Source: JAJZIH01 sp021785265 (GTDB lineage Bacteria; Pseudomonadota; Gammaproteobacteria; JAKAQQ01). From it: a DNA stretch of 64,000 nt. The notes beneath the pieces were generated by a model. The model was not told where the DNA came from. It saw only the letters and a program-made list of their open reading frames with translations, and searched no databases. The DNA is taken from the NCBI GenBank assembly GCA_027338645.1, contig DAHWSH010000052.1, forward strand, positions 32,831 through 96,830, written 5' to 3'. How positions within the stretch are numbered: position 1 is the stretch's first letter; every line of letters starts with the position of its first letter. Positions 52,795 to 61,009 of this stretch are shown piece after piece. The translations under genes and the position numbers were made by a program.

Positions 52795-53534
52795 TACATG
52801 CCGCCATTGACCTGCAGGGTTTCTCCCGTGATGTATCCGGCCCCCTCCGAGGCCAAAAAGCCGACACAGGCGGCCACATCCTCGGGGGTGCCGAGCCGCC
52901 CCAGGGGAATCCGCTCCCTCAGCCGCTCCCGCTGTTGCGGGTTGAGCGTGCGGGTCATGTCGGTCTCGATGAAGCCCGGCGCCACAGCGTTGACCGTGAT
53001 GCCCCGCGACCCCACTTCCTGGGCCAAAGAGCGCGTGAGGCCCAATAATCCCCCCTTCGCGGCCGCGTAGTTGACCTGGCCGGGATTGCCGGACAGAGCC
53101 ACCACGGAAGCCATGTTGATGATGCGGCCCCGCCGCTCCTTGAGCATGGTCCGCAGGCAGATCCGGGTGAGGCGGAAGACGGCGTTGAGGTCGACCTCGA
53201 GCACCGTCTGCCAGGCGTCCTCGCCCATCCGGAGCATGAGGTCGTCGCGGGCGATCCCGGCGTTGTTGACCAGCACCCGGACTGGCCCGAAGCGACCTTC
53301 GAATTCCCGCACGCTCTCCTCCAGCGCCCGCGCATCCGTCCGGCCGAGGTCGAGTGCCCAACCGACACCAGCCCAGCCGTGACGGGACAATAGTTCACCG
53401 ACCCGCGTGGCCCCAGACTCGGTCGTTGCCGTCCCGACCACGGTCAACCCGTCGGCGCCCAGGCGTTCGAGGATCGCCTGTCCGATTCCCCGGCTGGCCC
53501 CGGTGACTAAAGCAAAACCTGACTTTCCGTTCAT
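52785..53534 (-). CDS. fabG: 3-oxoacyl-ACP reductase FabG
   Basis: A 249-residue short-chain dehydrogenase that reduces 3-oxoacyl-ACP with NADPH. It has TGASRGIGQAI, NNAGI, the catalytic Ser region NMASVVAL and the Y-x-x-x-K in NYAAAKGGLLG. It ends in GMYMS as usual. It lies 12 bp after fabD. Several long frames on both strands here are codon-bias shadows. Confidence 0.95.
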   Translation of the reverse strand: MNGKSGFALVTGASRGIGQAILERLGADGLTVVGTATTESGATRVGELLSRHGWAGVGWALDLGRTDARALEESVREFEGRFGPVRVLVNNAGIARDDLMLRMGEDAWQTVLEVDLNAVFRLTRICLRTMLKERRGRIINMASVVALSGNPGQVNYAAAKGGLLGLTRSLAQEVGSRGITVNAVAPGFIETDMTRTLNPQQRERLRERIPLGRLGTPEDVAACVGFLASEGAGYITGETLQVNGGMYMS

Positions 53535-53546
53535 GGATCTCCCCGG

Positions 53547-54476
53547 TCAACGGATTTCGGCATATTGAAGGATCGTCTCGCGGTTCTCAAGGCCCACATG
53601 CCCGAGCTCGGGCGCGATGCGCCGATTGAGACCGATGAGGACCCGTCCCGGGCCGCATTCCACGATGCGGGAAACCCCATACCGGTCCCGCAGATGCCGG
53701 ACCGTTTCCGTCCAGCGCACCGGACTTGCAAGCTGGGCCACCAGGGCTTCGCGGATGGACGCGGCTTCGAGATGCTCCTCGAGGTCGGCATTATGCACAA
53801 CCGGCAGGACCGGTGGCTTGAGATCGACCTGGGCCAGTTCCTGAGCGTAGGCGCAGGATGCTTTCTTCATGAGCGAACTGTGGGCCGGCACGCTCACGGG
53901 CAGGAGGAGGGCCCTTTTCGCACCGGCGGCCCGGGCAGCCCCGATGGCCTGTTCCACGGCCACCCGCTCGCCCGCAATCACGACCTGGCCGGGGCAGTTG
54001 TAGTTGACGGCCTCGACGATCCCAGCGGTCACCGTCCGGCAGACCTCCTCGATGACGCCATCATCCAGGCCCAGAACGGCCGCCATGGCACCGGTGCCCG
54101 GCACCACGGCCTCCTGCATGAGCCGCGCGCGCACCGCAACCAGGCGGGCCAGGGCCGGGATCTCGAGCACACCGGCCGCGTAGAGCGCCGCATATTCACC
54201 CAGGCTGTGACCGGCTACCGCGACCGGCATCATCCCCCCCTGGGCACGCTGGAGGGCATAAAAGGCGATGTCCGTCGCGAGCATGAGCGGTTGGGTCACG
54301 GTCGTGACATCCAAGGCCTCGGGGGGGCCCTCGATCGCGAGGCGCCTGAGATCCTGGCCGGCCGCCTGTGAAACCGTTTCAAAAATACCCACCAGAATGG
54401 GATCGTGGGCGAGGTCCGCCAACATGCCGACCTTCTGCGATCCTTGACCCGGAAAAACCATGGCGATCTGGTTCAT
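53547..54476 (-). CDS. fabD: Malonyl-CoA:ACP transacylase FabD
   Basis: A 309-residue transacylase that loads malonate onto ACP. It has FPGQGSQKVGML, the nucleophile Ser in VAGHSLGEYAALYAAG, and the His region VPAHSSLM. ATG 54476 overlaps the stop of the rhombosortase-like gene by 4 bp. The usual plsX-fabH genes are not upstream. Confidence 0.94.
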   Translation of the reverse strand: MNQIAMVFPGQGSQKVGMLADLAHDPILVGIFETVSQAAGQDLRRLAIEGPPEALDVTTVTQPLMLATDIAFYALQRAQGGMMPVAVAGHSLGEYAALYAAGVLEIPALARLVAVRARLMQEAVVPGTGAMAAVLGLDDGVIEEVCRTVTAGIVEAVNYNCPGQVVIAGERVAVEQAIGAARAAGAKRALLLPVSVPAHSSLMKKASCAYAQELAQVDLKPPVLPVVHNADLEEHLEAASIREALVAQLASPVRWTETVRHLRDRYGVSRIVECGPGRVLIGLNRRIAPELGHVGLENRETILQYAEIR

Positions 54477-55165
54477 GGATGATCTCCAACGGGCGCTGAG
54501 GGAACTGGAGCTGCGGCTCTGGCCTGCCGGCGGTCCCTCCTGCGATCGAGGGCGATCCACAGGATGCCCAGAAGAGTCCCGGCGATCGCGCCATAGAGGT
54601 GGGCGATGGTGAGAATGGGACCGCCGATGGCCCAGTGCGAAGTCGGCAACGGTCCGAACAGCCGTTCGTAAGTCAGCTTGAGGATCAGGAAGGCCAAAAG
54701 CCAGCGCCCGCCCCACTCACGGCGGTAGACGGCGAGGAGCGCACCGGCGGCCCAGTAGGTATGGAGGACCCCCGAGATGCCATCGAACCAGAAAACCCCC
54801 GGCGAGAACAGGAAAACGCCAAGACCGACCGCCAAGGCGCCCACGGCCGTTGCGACCCAGAAACGCCGTACGCCGAGGATGGCACCAAAAAGCAGCCAGA
54901 GAAGGACGAATCCGGACAGGTCGAGTCCGAGATGCGCCCAGCTCGAGTGGATGAAATTCGCCGTGACGAGCCGCCACCACTGGCCCGCCAAGACCTTCCC
55001 TCGATCATAGCGGAGCGCATGCCGCATGGCCGCACCGCCGAACTGCAGGAAGGTACAGACCAGAACGATCACGATGGCCGGCCACGCTTCCCGGCCGGCC
55101 CGACGGAGCCACTCGCGGACGGGAGGGCGGCGAGTTCGCCGGTGGGTTGCGGGAGAGGAAACCAT
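54473..55165 (-). CDS. Rhombosortase-like rhomboid protease
   Basis: A 230-residue membrane protein with about six helices. The rhomboid Ser is in DGISGVLHTYWAAGALL and the His in LTIAHLYGAIAGTLLG; WWRLVTANFIHSSWAHLGLDLSG matches the rhombosortase (RrtA) subfamily, which processes proteins with GlyGly-CTERM tails in bacteria with type II secretion. The gene starts 128 bp from divergent gspG and is translationally coupled to fabD downstream. No GlyGly-CTERM substrate is visible in the window. Confidence 0.75.
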   Translation of the reverse strand: MVSSPATHRRTRRPPVREWLRRAGREAWPAIVIVLVCTFLQFGGAAMRHALRYDRGKVLAGQWWRLVTANFIHSSWAHLGLDLSGFVLLWLLFGAILGVRRFWVATAVGALAVGLGVFLFSPGVFWFDGISGVLHTYWAAGALLAVYRREWGGRWLLAFLILKLTYERLFGPLPTSHWAIGGPILTIAHLYGAIAGTLLGILWIALDRRRDRRQARAAAPVPSAPVGDHP

Positions 55166-55185
55166 GCCTGACCTGTTTCAACTAG

Positions 55186-55194
55186 TGCTATGAT
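55186..55194 (+). promoter_or_regulatory. Extended -10 promoter upstream of gspG
   Basis: TGC-TATGAT (hexamer 55189-55194) is a good extended -10; no clear -35. Transcription would start near 55201, giving a leader of about 92 nt. Confidence 0.45.
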
Positions 55195-55195
55195 G

Positions 55196-55255
55196 AGAAC
55201 CGTACCCCGCCGCTTCAGGCACGATCCTTGCGGACGGTTGCAGGGTACAGGTTCT
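55196..55255 (+). promoter_or_regulatory. Long inverted repeat / structured gspG leader
   Basis: AGAACCGTACCC (55196-55207) is complementary to GGGTACaGGTTCT (55243-55255) apart from one bulged A. Within the predicted transcript the GTACCC/GGGTAC stem remains and encloses a CCGC/GCGG stem. A copy of ACTAGTG lies at each side (55181 and 55275). Confidence 0.4.
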
Positions 55256-55292
55256 TCGCGTGTCGCTACAGGAACTAGTGTAACCGATCCCC

Positions 55293-55763
55293 ATGGCCCC
55301 CCGATCTCTCAGCCGACGACTTGACCGGATTTTCCGGGCCGGACACCGTCCGGACCCCGGGTTCACCCTGATCGAAATCATGGTCGTGGTCGTGATTTTG
55401 GCCATTCTCGCGACCATCATCGTGCCCAACGTGATCAACAAGCCCGAAGAGGCCCGGATCACCAAAGCCAAAGCCGACATCCGATCCATCGTGGCGGCTC
55501 TCGACATGTACAAACTCGACAACTATCAGTATCCGACCACCTCCCAGGGGCTCAAGGCACTCGTGGTCAAACCGAGCTCTTCCCCGATACCGCCTCATTG
55601 GCATCACTATCTGAACCAGATCCCGATCGATCCCTGGGGCCATCCCTACAAGTACCTCTACCCCGGGGTCCATGGCACTTTCGATGTCTGGACCGACGGC
55701 CCCCCGGGGTCGTCCAGCCATCATCGGGTGATCGGCAACTGGAACCTCGACCGGTCCCGATGA
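55293..55763 (+). CDS. gspG: Type II secretion major pseudopilin GspG
   Basis: A 156-residue prepilin. The cleavage site is PDPG^FTLIEIMVVVVI with Glu at +5. The C-terminal domain has the DPWGHPYKYLYPG and FDVWTDGPPG segments with the calcium-binding region typical of GspG. An N-terminal leader of about 22 residues is longer than usual. There is no strong ribosome site before ATG 55293. First gene of the gspGHIJK series; overlaps gspH by 4 bp. Confidence 0.94.
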   Translation: MAPRSLSRRLDRIFRAGHRPDPGFTLIEIMVVVVILAILATIIVPNVINKPEEARITKAKADIRSIVAALDMYKLDNYQYPTTSQGLKALVVKPSSSPIPPHWHHYLNQIPIDPWGHPYKYLYPGVHGTFDVWTDGPPGSSSHHRVIGNWNLDRSR

Positions 55764-56347
55764 TCCGGCATCAGGCGCCGGGGGCGCGCGGATTCACCCT
55801 GATCGAGATCCTGGTCGTCCTGCTCATCGTGGGCATCCTGACCGGTATCGCGGTCCTTTCGCTCAGCTCACTGGGCCAGGCCTCGCGACGCGAACAGGCG
55901 GCACGGCGACTGGCCGGCCTCATCGAACTGGCCTCCCAGCAGGCCGTGATCCAGGGCGAGACCTATGGGCTGTGCCTGGAAACCCACCGCTACTGGTTCC
56001 TTCGGGACGAGCACGGCCAGTGGGTGCATTTCGCCCACGGCTCGATTTATCGTCGACGAAGCCTGCCCCGGGCTCTCACGATCAGCGTGGACTTGACGGG
56101 AACCCGACTCCACCTGCCGACCCGGCAACCCTCCAAAACCACGGTCCGACACAAGGCCCACGCCTCGGGCCACCGAGAGCCCCTTCGGGTCGCCCACCGC
56201 CCACCGGACATCCTGATCCTGCCGAACGGCGAGCTCAGCGCTTTCGAGATCGGCATCTCGGCACGTGGCCACCAGCGGTCCTACCGCATCCGGGGCACGG
56301 CCACGGGACACCTCTCGCTGATCCCGCTGCATCACGCCTCGACATGA
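55760..56347 (+). CDS. gspH: Type II secretion minor pseudopilin GspH
   Basis: A 195-residue prepilin with cleavage site GARG^FTLIEILVVLLIVG and Glu at +5. The globular part contains ARRLAGLIELASQQAVIQGE, typical of GspH. ATG 55760 overlaps the gspG stop. GspH is one of the tip pseudopilins that start pilus assembly. Confidence 0.9.
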   Translation: MIRHQAPGARGFTLIEILVVLLIVGILTGIAVLSLSSLGQASRREQAARRLAGLIELASQQAVIQGETYGLCLETHRYWFLRDEHGQWVHFAHGSIYRRRSLPRALTISVDLTGTRLHLPTRQPSKTTVRHKAHASGHREPLRVAHRPPDILILPNGELSAFEIGISARGHQRSYRIRGTATGHLSLIPLHHAST

Positions 56348-56826
56348 GGATGTCTGGACAACGCGCATTCACGCTGCTTGAAGTCCTGATCGCCCTCGCC
56401 ATCGTCGGCATCGGACTGCTCGCCCTGCTCGGAACCACGATCGAAAACACGCGCGTGGCGCATGGACTCGAGGCCCGCACTCTGGCCGGGTACGTCGCCG
56501 CCAATGAGATCGAAGAACTGCGCCTTGCCCCGAGCTGGCCCACACTGGGCCGGAGTACGGGCCACGCCCGTCTCGGGGGCATCCGCTGGCGGTGGACGGT
56601 CCATGCCGACCATACCGCCGCCCCCGGGATCCTCCGGGTCAAAGTCGGCGTCCGTCCGGTCGGCAGCCGCACGGGCGCACTCGTCACCCTGACCGGATTT
56701 TTGGGCCGTTCGCTCCTCAACCGGCCGAGCCCCCTGACCAGCACCCCTCCCCCTCCCGGGGTCATGCCGAGCCCGATCGGGCCGGGACTGCCGGGTCCCC
56801 CACTCCCGGGAGGCCCGGGCACCTGA
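56344..56826 (+). CDS. gspI: Type II secretion minor pseudopilin GspI
   Basis: A 160-residue prepilin, start ATG 56344 overlapping gspH by 4 bp. The cleavage site is QRA^FTLLEVLIALAIVG with Ala, not Gly, at -1; Glu at +5 is present. It ends in a proline/glycine-rich tail of about 35 residues not usual for GspI. It lies 4 bp before gspJ. Confidence 0.88.
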   Translation: MRMSGQRAFTLLEVLIALAIVGIGLLALLGTTIENTRVAHGLEARTLAGYVAANEIEELRLAPSWPTLGRSTGHARLGGIRWRWTVHADHTAAPGILRVKVGVRPVGSRTGALVTLTGFLGRSLLNRPSPLTSTPPPPGVMPSPIGPGLPGPPLPGGPGT

Positions 56827-56830
56827 ACCC

Positions 56831-57436
56831 ATGGACCGCTCCCGCGCCTTCACCCTGATCGAGATCCTGGTCGCCACCGCGATCCTGGCCCTGCTCGCGA
56901 TCATGGCTTACGGATCGCTCGAAACCATTATCCGGGAACGGACCATCACCCGTCGCCGGGGACACGAACTCGAAGCACTCCAGATGACCATGCTGCTCAT
57001 GAGCCAGGATCTCGCGGAAGCCGCCCCGCGCCCGATCCGTGCCTCAAGCGGGATCCTCAAACCGGCACTGCACGGCGGGCGGGGCGAACCGGGCCCGCTC
57101 CTGGTCCTCACGCGGGATGGCGATGCCGACCCGGCCGATGCCCACCGATCAGACCTCGAACGGGTGGGTTACGGATTAGTCGGCCACCATCTCGTCCGCT
57201 TCACCTGGCCGGTCCTCGACCGCGCCGTACCGGCCCCACCGCAGCGGGATACCCTGCTCCACGGCGTCCGCTCGTTCCGCGTCCGCTTTCTCGGCCCGGC
57301 GGGCCACTGGCATCACCACTGGCCACCGCTCGATGTGCCTCCGGCGGCCGATCTCAACCATCGCCCCCTGGCCGTCGAGATCCGGCTCCGGACCCGGGCC
57401 TGGGGGCGGATCCAGCGCATTTTCGAGTTGCCATGA
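56831..57436 (+). CDS. gspJ: Type II secretion minor pseudopilin GspJ
   Basis: A 201-residue prepilin with SRA^FTLIEILVATAILA, again Ala at -1, and Glu at +5. The conserved GspJ pattern LLMSQDLAEAAPRPIR and later LVRFTWPVLDRA are present. Overlaps gspK by 4 bp. Confidence 0.9.
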   Translation: MDRSRAFTLIEILVATAILALLAIMAYGSLETIIRERTITRRRGHELEALQMTMLLMSQDLAEAAPRPIRASSGILKPALHGGRGEPGPLLVLTRDGDADPADAHRSDLERVGYGLVGHHLVRFTWPVLDRAVPAPPQRDTLLHGVRSFRVRFLGPAGHWHHHWPPLDVPPAADLNHRPLAVEIRLRTRAWGRIQRIFELP

Positions 57437-58347
57437 AACGGGTCTCGCAGCGGGGAGTCGCCATCCTGATCGCCCTCGTGGTCATCGCCATCGCGGCCGG
57501 CATCGCCGCCCGCATGATCTGGGATCGCAACCTGGAGTTGCACCGGACCGAAAACCTGCTGCGCTTCCAGCAAAACTATGAGTACGCATTGGGTGCCGAA
57601 TCCTGGATCGACAGCCTGATGCACGAAGAGCTGGGCACCGGGCCCACGGTCAGCCTGACCCAGACCTGGGCCCAAAAGCTCCCGCCCTTTCCCATCCCGC
57701 ACGGTGCCATCGTCGGACAAATCACCGACCTCCAAGGATTTTTCAATCTCAACAACCTCTCGGCCCAGGGAGGAGGAATCGATCCTAACCAGCTCGGGGT
57801 TTTCGAACGGCTCCTCGTCGAACTCCGGATCAACCCGGAGGTCGCGCAGGCTGTGGCCAGCTGGGTCGCGAGTTCACCCGGCGGATCGATGTCCTCGATG
57901 AACAGCACCTATGCCGCGGAAGACCCGCCCTACCGGGCTCCCATGGCCCCCATGGCCAGCACCACTGAGTTGCGCTTGATCGCCGGCCTCACGATCAACC
58001 AGTACCAGCGCCTGCGGCTGTGGGTCGTCGCCCTGCCGGTTCCCACCGCCATCAATGTCAATACCGCTCCGCTCGAGGTGCTGGACGCCCTGGTCCCCGG
58101 CATCACCCCCTCGGCGCTCGAGGCGATTCTCAAGCAGCAGCGCGCCGGTGGGTTCGGGAGCGTGGGTGAGTTCGAGGGGCTCTTGGGACAGACGGTGACC
58201 GTTCCGATCGGCACTGACAGCAGCTTCTTTAGGCTCCACCTGGATATCCATTTTGCCGGGACCCGCTTCCACTTGAGCAGCCTGCTGTACCGCGAGCCCA
58301 GCGGTTCTTTCCGGGTCTACACCCAGACCCTGGGCTCGGGGGGCTAG
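57433..58347 (+). CDS. gspK: Type II secretion tip pseudopilin GspK
   Basis: A 304-residue prepilin-like protein that caps the pseudopilus. Its site is SQRG^VAILIALVVIA, lacking Glu at +5 as is normal for GspK. A helix-hairpin-helix-like region and the segment INVNTAPLEVLDALVPG are typical. A 142-bp gap with its own promoter separates it from gspL. Confidence 0.92.
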   Translation: MKRVSQRGVAILIALVVIAIAAGIAARMIWDRNLELHRTENLLRFQQNYEYALGAESWIDSLMHEELGTGPTVSLTQTWAQKLPPFPIPHGAIVGQITDLQGFFNLNNLSAQGGGIDPNQLGVFERLLVELRINPEVAQAVASWVASSPGGSMSSMNSTYAAEDPPYRAPMAPMASTTELRLIAGLTINQYQRLRLWVVALPVPTAINVNTAPLEVLDALVPGITPSALEAILKQQRAGGFGSVGEFEGLLGQTVTVPIGTDSSFFRLHLDIHFAGTRFHLSSLLYREPSGSFRVYTQTLGSGG

Positions 58348-58377
58348 CCCTCACGATCCCGGATCCGCTACGCCAGA

Positions 58378-58406
58378 TGCGCAAAGCGGGTGAGATCAGG
58401 TATGAT
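58378..58406 (+). promoter_or_regulatory. Possible internal promoter before gspL
   Basis: TGCGCA (58378-58383; 3 of 6), 17-bp spacer, TATGAT (58401-58406; 5 of 6). A small TCACC/GGTGA hairpin overlaps the -10. It could transcribe gspL-M-N and the dehydrogenase separately from gspG-K. Confidence 0.35.
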
Positions 58407-58489
58407 CACCGGGGGGTGAAAAGTCTGCACATCTTTCGCGTCTCCTCCCCACTCACCGATCACGTCATGGATTCCGCAGCGAGCCCGAG

Positions 58490-59710
58490 ATGGTGGAACA
58501 GATCCTGATCCGACTAGAGCAGGACGCAAGCGCTGCGGACTGGTGGGTCCTCGACACCCAGGGGCACCGCCGCGGCGGCATCGGTCACGCGCCTCTTAAC
58601 GAGATCGCCCGCCACACGCCCTCGCGCCGCGTCGTGGTAGCCATCCCCAGCCGCGAGATCACGCTCACCCGCCTCCGGCTGCCCATGCGATCCCGTCGGC
58701 AATGGGCGGAAGCCATCCCGTTTGCCCTGGAGGAGCAGGTCGCCGGGGATCTCGACACCCTGCATTTCGCTTCCGGCAACCCGGACCAGAACGGGAATAT
58801 CCCCGTCGCCATCGTCGAACGGGCCTGCCTCGAGAAATGGCTCGCCATCCTCTTCGAGGCTGGCCTTCATCCCGACGAACTCTGGCCGGACCTCTTTCTC
58901 CTCCCCGCCTCCCCCTCCGCCTGGAACATCGCCCGCAGCACCGATCTTTTGATCCGTGGGCCGGGCTTGCCGGGCTGCGCGGTGGCGGACCGACTGGCGC
59001 CGGAAATCCTGAAACGGATCCTCCGTGACCTCCCTGAAGTCGCCCGACCCCGAGAAATCGCGTTCTGGGGAGAACCGACTGATCCGGCAGTCCCCATCCT
59101 CGAGCCCATGGCGACCCAGCTGGGTTGCTCCTTCAGGTTTAGCGATGGGTTTTGGTACGAAGAGGCCAGCCGCGCTCCCATCCAGGGCCTCAATCTCCTG
59201 CAGGGTGCGTTTGCTCCCGGCCACCAGCGGCAGGCCCGCTGGGCCCGCTGGAAACCTGTCGCCCGGCTCGGCAGTGTCGTCCTGGCAGTGGCACTTGCCC
59301 TCCTCATCATCCAGCGCATCCGTCTCGCATCGACCGCCCAGACGTGGCAAACGCGGGTCCATCAGATTTTCCATCGGGTACTGCCGGGTCAGCCCTACGT
59401 GTCCCCACGCGCACAGATCGAACAGGCACTCCGGCTCCGGTCCGCCGGTCCGGCCGGGACGCTGCGCTTTCTCCACTTGCTGGTCCGGATGTCCAAGAAC
59501 CGCCCGACCACGATCCATCTTCTCACCCTGAGCTATCGTGCGCGGGCAATCGGCCTCCAGTTCACCGCACCCAGTCTGACGGCGGCCCGGGATTTCGAGC
59601 AATCGATCGTCCGGAGAGCCCACTGGCTCCGCCAGCACCAGAAAGTGGAGAAGGATCCGGGCGGTATCAGGATCCAGGTCGTCTACCGGGCGCGAGGTCC
59701 GTCTTCATGA
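58490..59710 (+). CDS. gspL: Type II secretion protein GspL
   Basis: A 406-residue inner-membrane protein with a large actin-like cytoplasmic domain (VVVAIPSREITLTRLRLP; AIPFALEEQVAGD), one membrane helix at about residues 256-276 and a small ferredoxin-like periplasmic domain. It links the GspE ATPase to the membrane platform. Overlaps gspM by 4 bp. Confidence 0.88.
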   Translation: MVEQILIRLEQDASAADWWVLDTQGHRRGGIGHAPLNEIARHTPSRRVVVAIPSREITLTRLRLPMRSRRQWAEAIPFALEEQVAGDLDTLHFASGNPDQNGNIPVAIVERACLEKWLAILFEAGLHPDELWPDLFLLPASPSAWNIARSTDLLIRGPGLPGCAVADRLAPEILKRILRDLPEVARPREIAFWGEPTDPAVPILEPMATQLGCSFRFSDGFWYEEASRAPIQGLNLLQGAFAPGHQRQARWARWKPVARLGSVVLAVALALLIIQRIRLASTAQTWQTRVHQIFHRVLPGQPYVSPRAQIEQALRLRSAGPAGTLRFLHLLVRMSKNRPTTIHLLTLSYRARAIGLQFTAPSLTAARDFEQSIVRRAHWLRQHQKVEKDPGGIRIQVVYRARGPSS

Positions 59711-60213
59711 AAGGGATGGATGAACTGCGTGCGGCGTGGACACGACTGGCCCCGCGGGAACAGGTGGGCGTAGGAGTGGCCGGCGGGGTGCTCGCCCTGT
59801 TTCTCGTCTACCTCCTGATCCTGAGCCCCCTGCTCGACGGCCTGCGCACCGACTCCCGCCGGATCAGTCGCGAACGGGCCCTTTATGTCTGGATCGCGCG
59901 CCACGAAAGCCGTCTCGAGCAGTCGGCCGGGTCGACTGCGCTCCCCCTCACGCCCTCCTTCCGTGCCGGCATCCAGGAACGGCTGGACCGCCTGTTCGGC
60001 CACCGCCACGCCTTCAAGATCCACACGACGGGCCGAGACCGGCTCACCGTGGTGATGAAGAGTGTGCCGTACGAATCACTGTTGTCGGATTTCTTCCCCT
60101 TTCTCGTCCGGCATGGCATCGCGCTGCGCCGGATTACGATCAACCATCAGACCCAGGGCTCGAACCTCGTCGGGGTCACCGTCGAACTGACCGACCATGC
60201 GAAGACCCTCTAA
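59707..60213 (+). CDS. gspM: Type II secretion protein GspM
   Basis: A 168-residue protein: short cytoplasmic start (AAWTRLAPREQ), one helix (GVLALFLVYLLILSPLLD) and a periplasmic ferredoxin-like domain. It partners GspL. ATG 59707 overlaps the gspL stop; the long frame upstream is antisense-like shadow in gspL. Overlaps gspN by 17 bp. Confidence 0.88.
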   Translation: MKGMDELRAAWTRLAPREQVGVGVAGGVLALFLVYLLILSPLLDGLRTDSRRISRERALYVWIARHESRLEQSAGSTALPLTPSFRAGIQERLDRLFGHRHAFKIHTTGRDRLTVVMKSVPYESLLSDFFPFLVRHGIALRRITINHQTQGSNLVGVTVELTDHAKTL

Positions 60214-61009
60214 GTCCGTCCTCCGTCTCGGCGCCCTTGCCCTGGTGGTTTACCTGATCGCACTCGTCGCCGACTTCCCGGCGGCCGTGGCTTTCCATCT
60301 CTTCGGGCCTTCGTCCCCGGACTTCAGGGTCCAGGGGGTGAGCGGGACCCTCTGGAACGGTCGGGCCGGACCCGCCCGGATCGGTGCGATCGCGATCCAG
60401 CATCTGGACTGGAGCGTGAATCCGTGGCCCCTCCTTGTCGGCACGCTCGAGGTCCAGTTCAAGATGACCACGCCGGGGGCGGGATCAGAGCAAGGCACTC
60501 TCTGGTTCACCAGTCTCAACCACTTCCGGCTCGAGCACGTCGTGGCCACCTTCGACCCGGCCGCCGGAGTCACCTCTTTCCCCGAGCTGTCCGGCCGAAT
60601 CCGGCTTCGGATCCATACGCTCGAGATCCGGCATGGAAGCCTCTTCCGTCTGGCCGGGCAACTCGGTGCCCGCCGGATCACCCTGCAATCCCCCATCCGC
60701 CTGCAAGTGGGACCCCTTTCCATTCAGGCCCATCCGGCCGCCCGGGAGGTCAGTGTGATCCACCTCACCGCCGGATCTGCCGGGGACTTTGCCGGAACGG
60801 CCACGATCACCCTCACCCACAAGCAGGGCTACCGGTTGGTCGCTCTCATCAAGCCGGAACCCAATGCACCGGCCTTCCTGGAACGGCTCCTCGCAGGTAC
60901 CGGCCAACCGGACCCACAAGGCTTCTATCACCTCCAGATGAAAGGGGTCCTCCCTCCGCTTTCCTCGCTCCTGACCACCCGGTCTTCGGCCCCCGGAATC
61001 CCGCCATGA
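60197..61009 (+). CDS. gspN: Type II secretion protein GspN
   Basis: A 270-residue GspN-family protein with an N-terminal helix (LGALALVVYLIALVADFPAAVAF) and the VQGVSGTLWNGRAGPARIG motif. GspN is dispensable in several type II systems. It overlaps the next gene by 4 bp (ATGA 61006). No gspC, D, E or F is present in the window, so the rest of the machine is encoded elsewhere. Confidence 0.88.
   Translation: MRRPSKSVLRLGALALVVYLIALVADFPAAVAFHLFGPSSPDFRVQGVSGTLWNGRAGPARIGAIAIQHLDWSVNPWPLLVGTLEVQFKMTTPGAGSEQGTLWFTSLNHFRLEHVVATFDPAAGVTSFPELSGRIRLRIHTLEIRHGSLFRLAGQLGARRITLQSPIRLQVGPLSIQAHPAAREVSVIHLTAGSAGDFAGTATITLTHKQGYRLVALIKPEPNAPAFLERLLAGTGQPDPQGFYHLQMKGVLPPLSSLLTTRSSAPGIPP

Noticed and set aside
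52714..53361. Alternative minus-strand frame over fabG
   Set aside because: Out of frame with the FabG motifs; composition is Gly/Arg/Ala-rich without domains.
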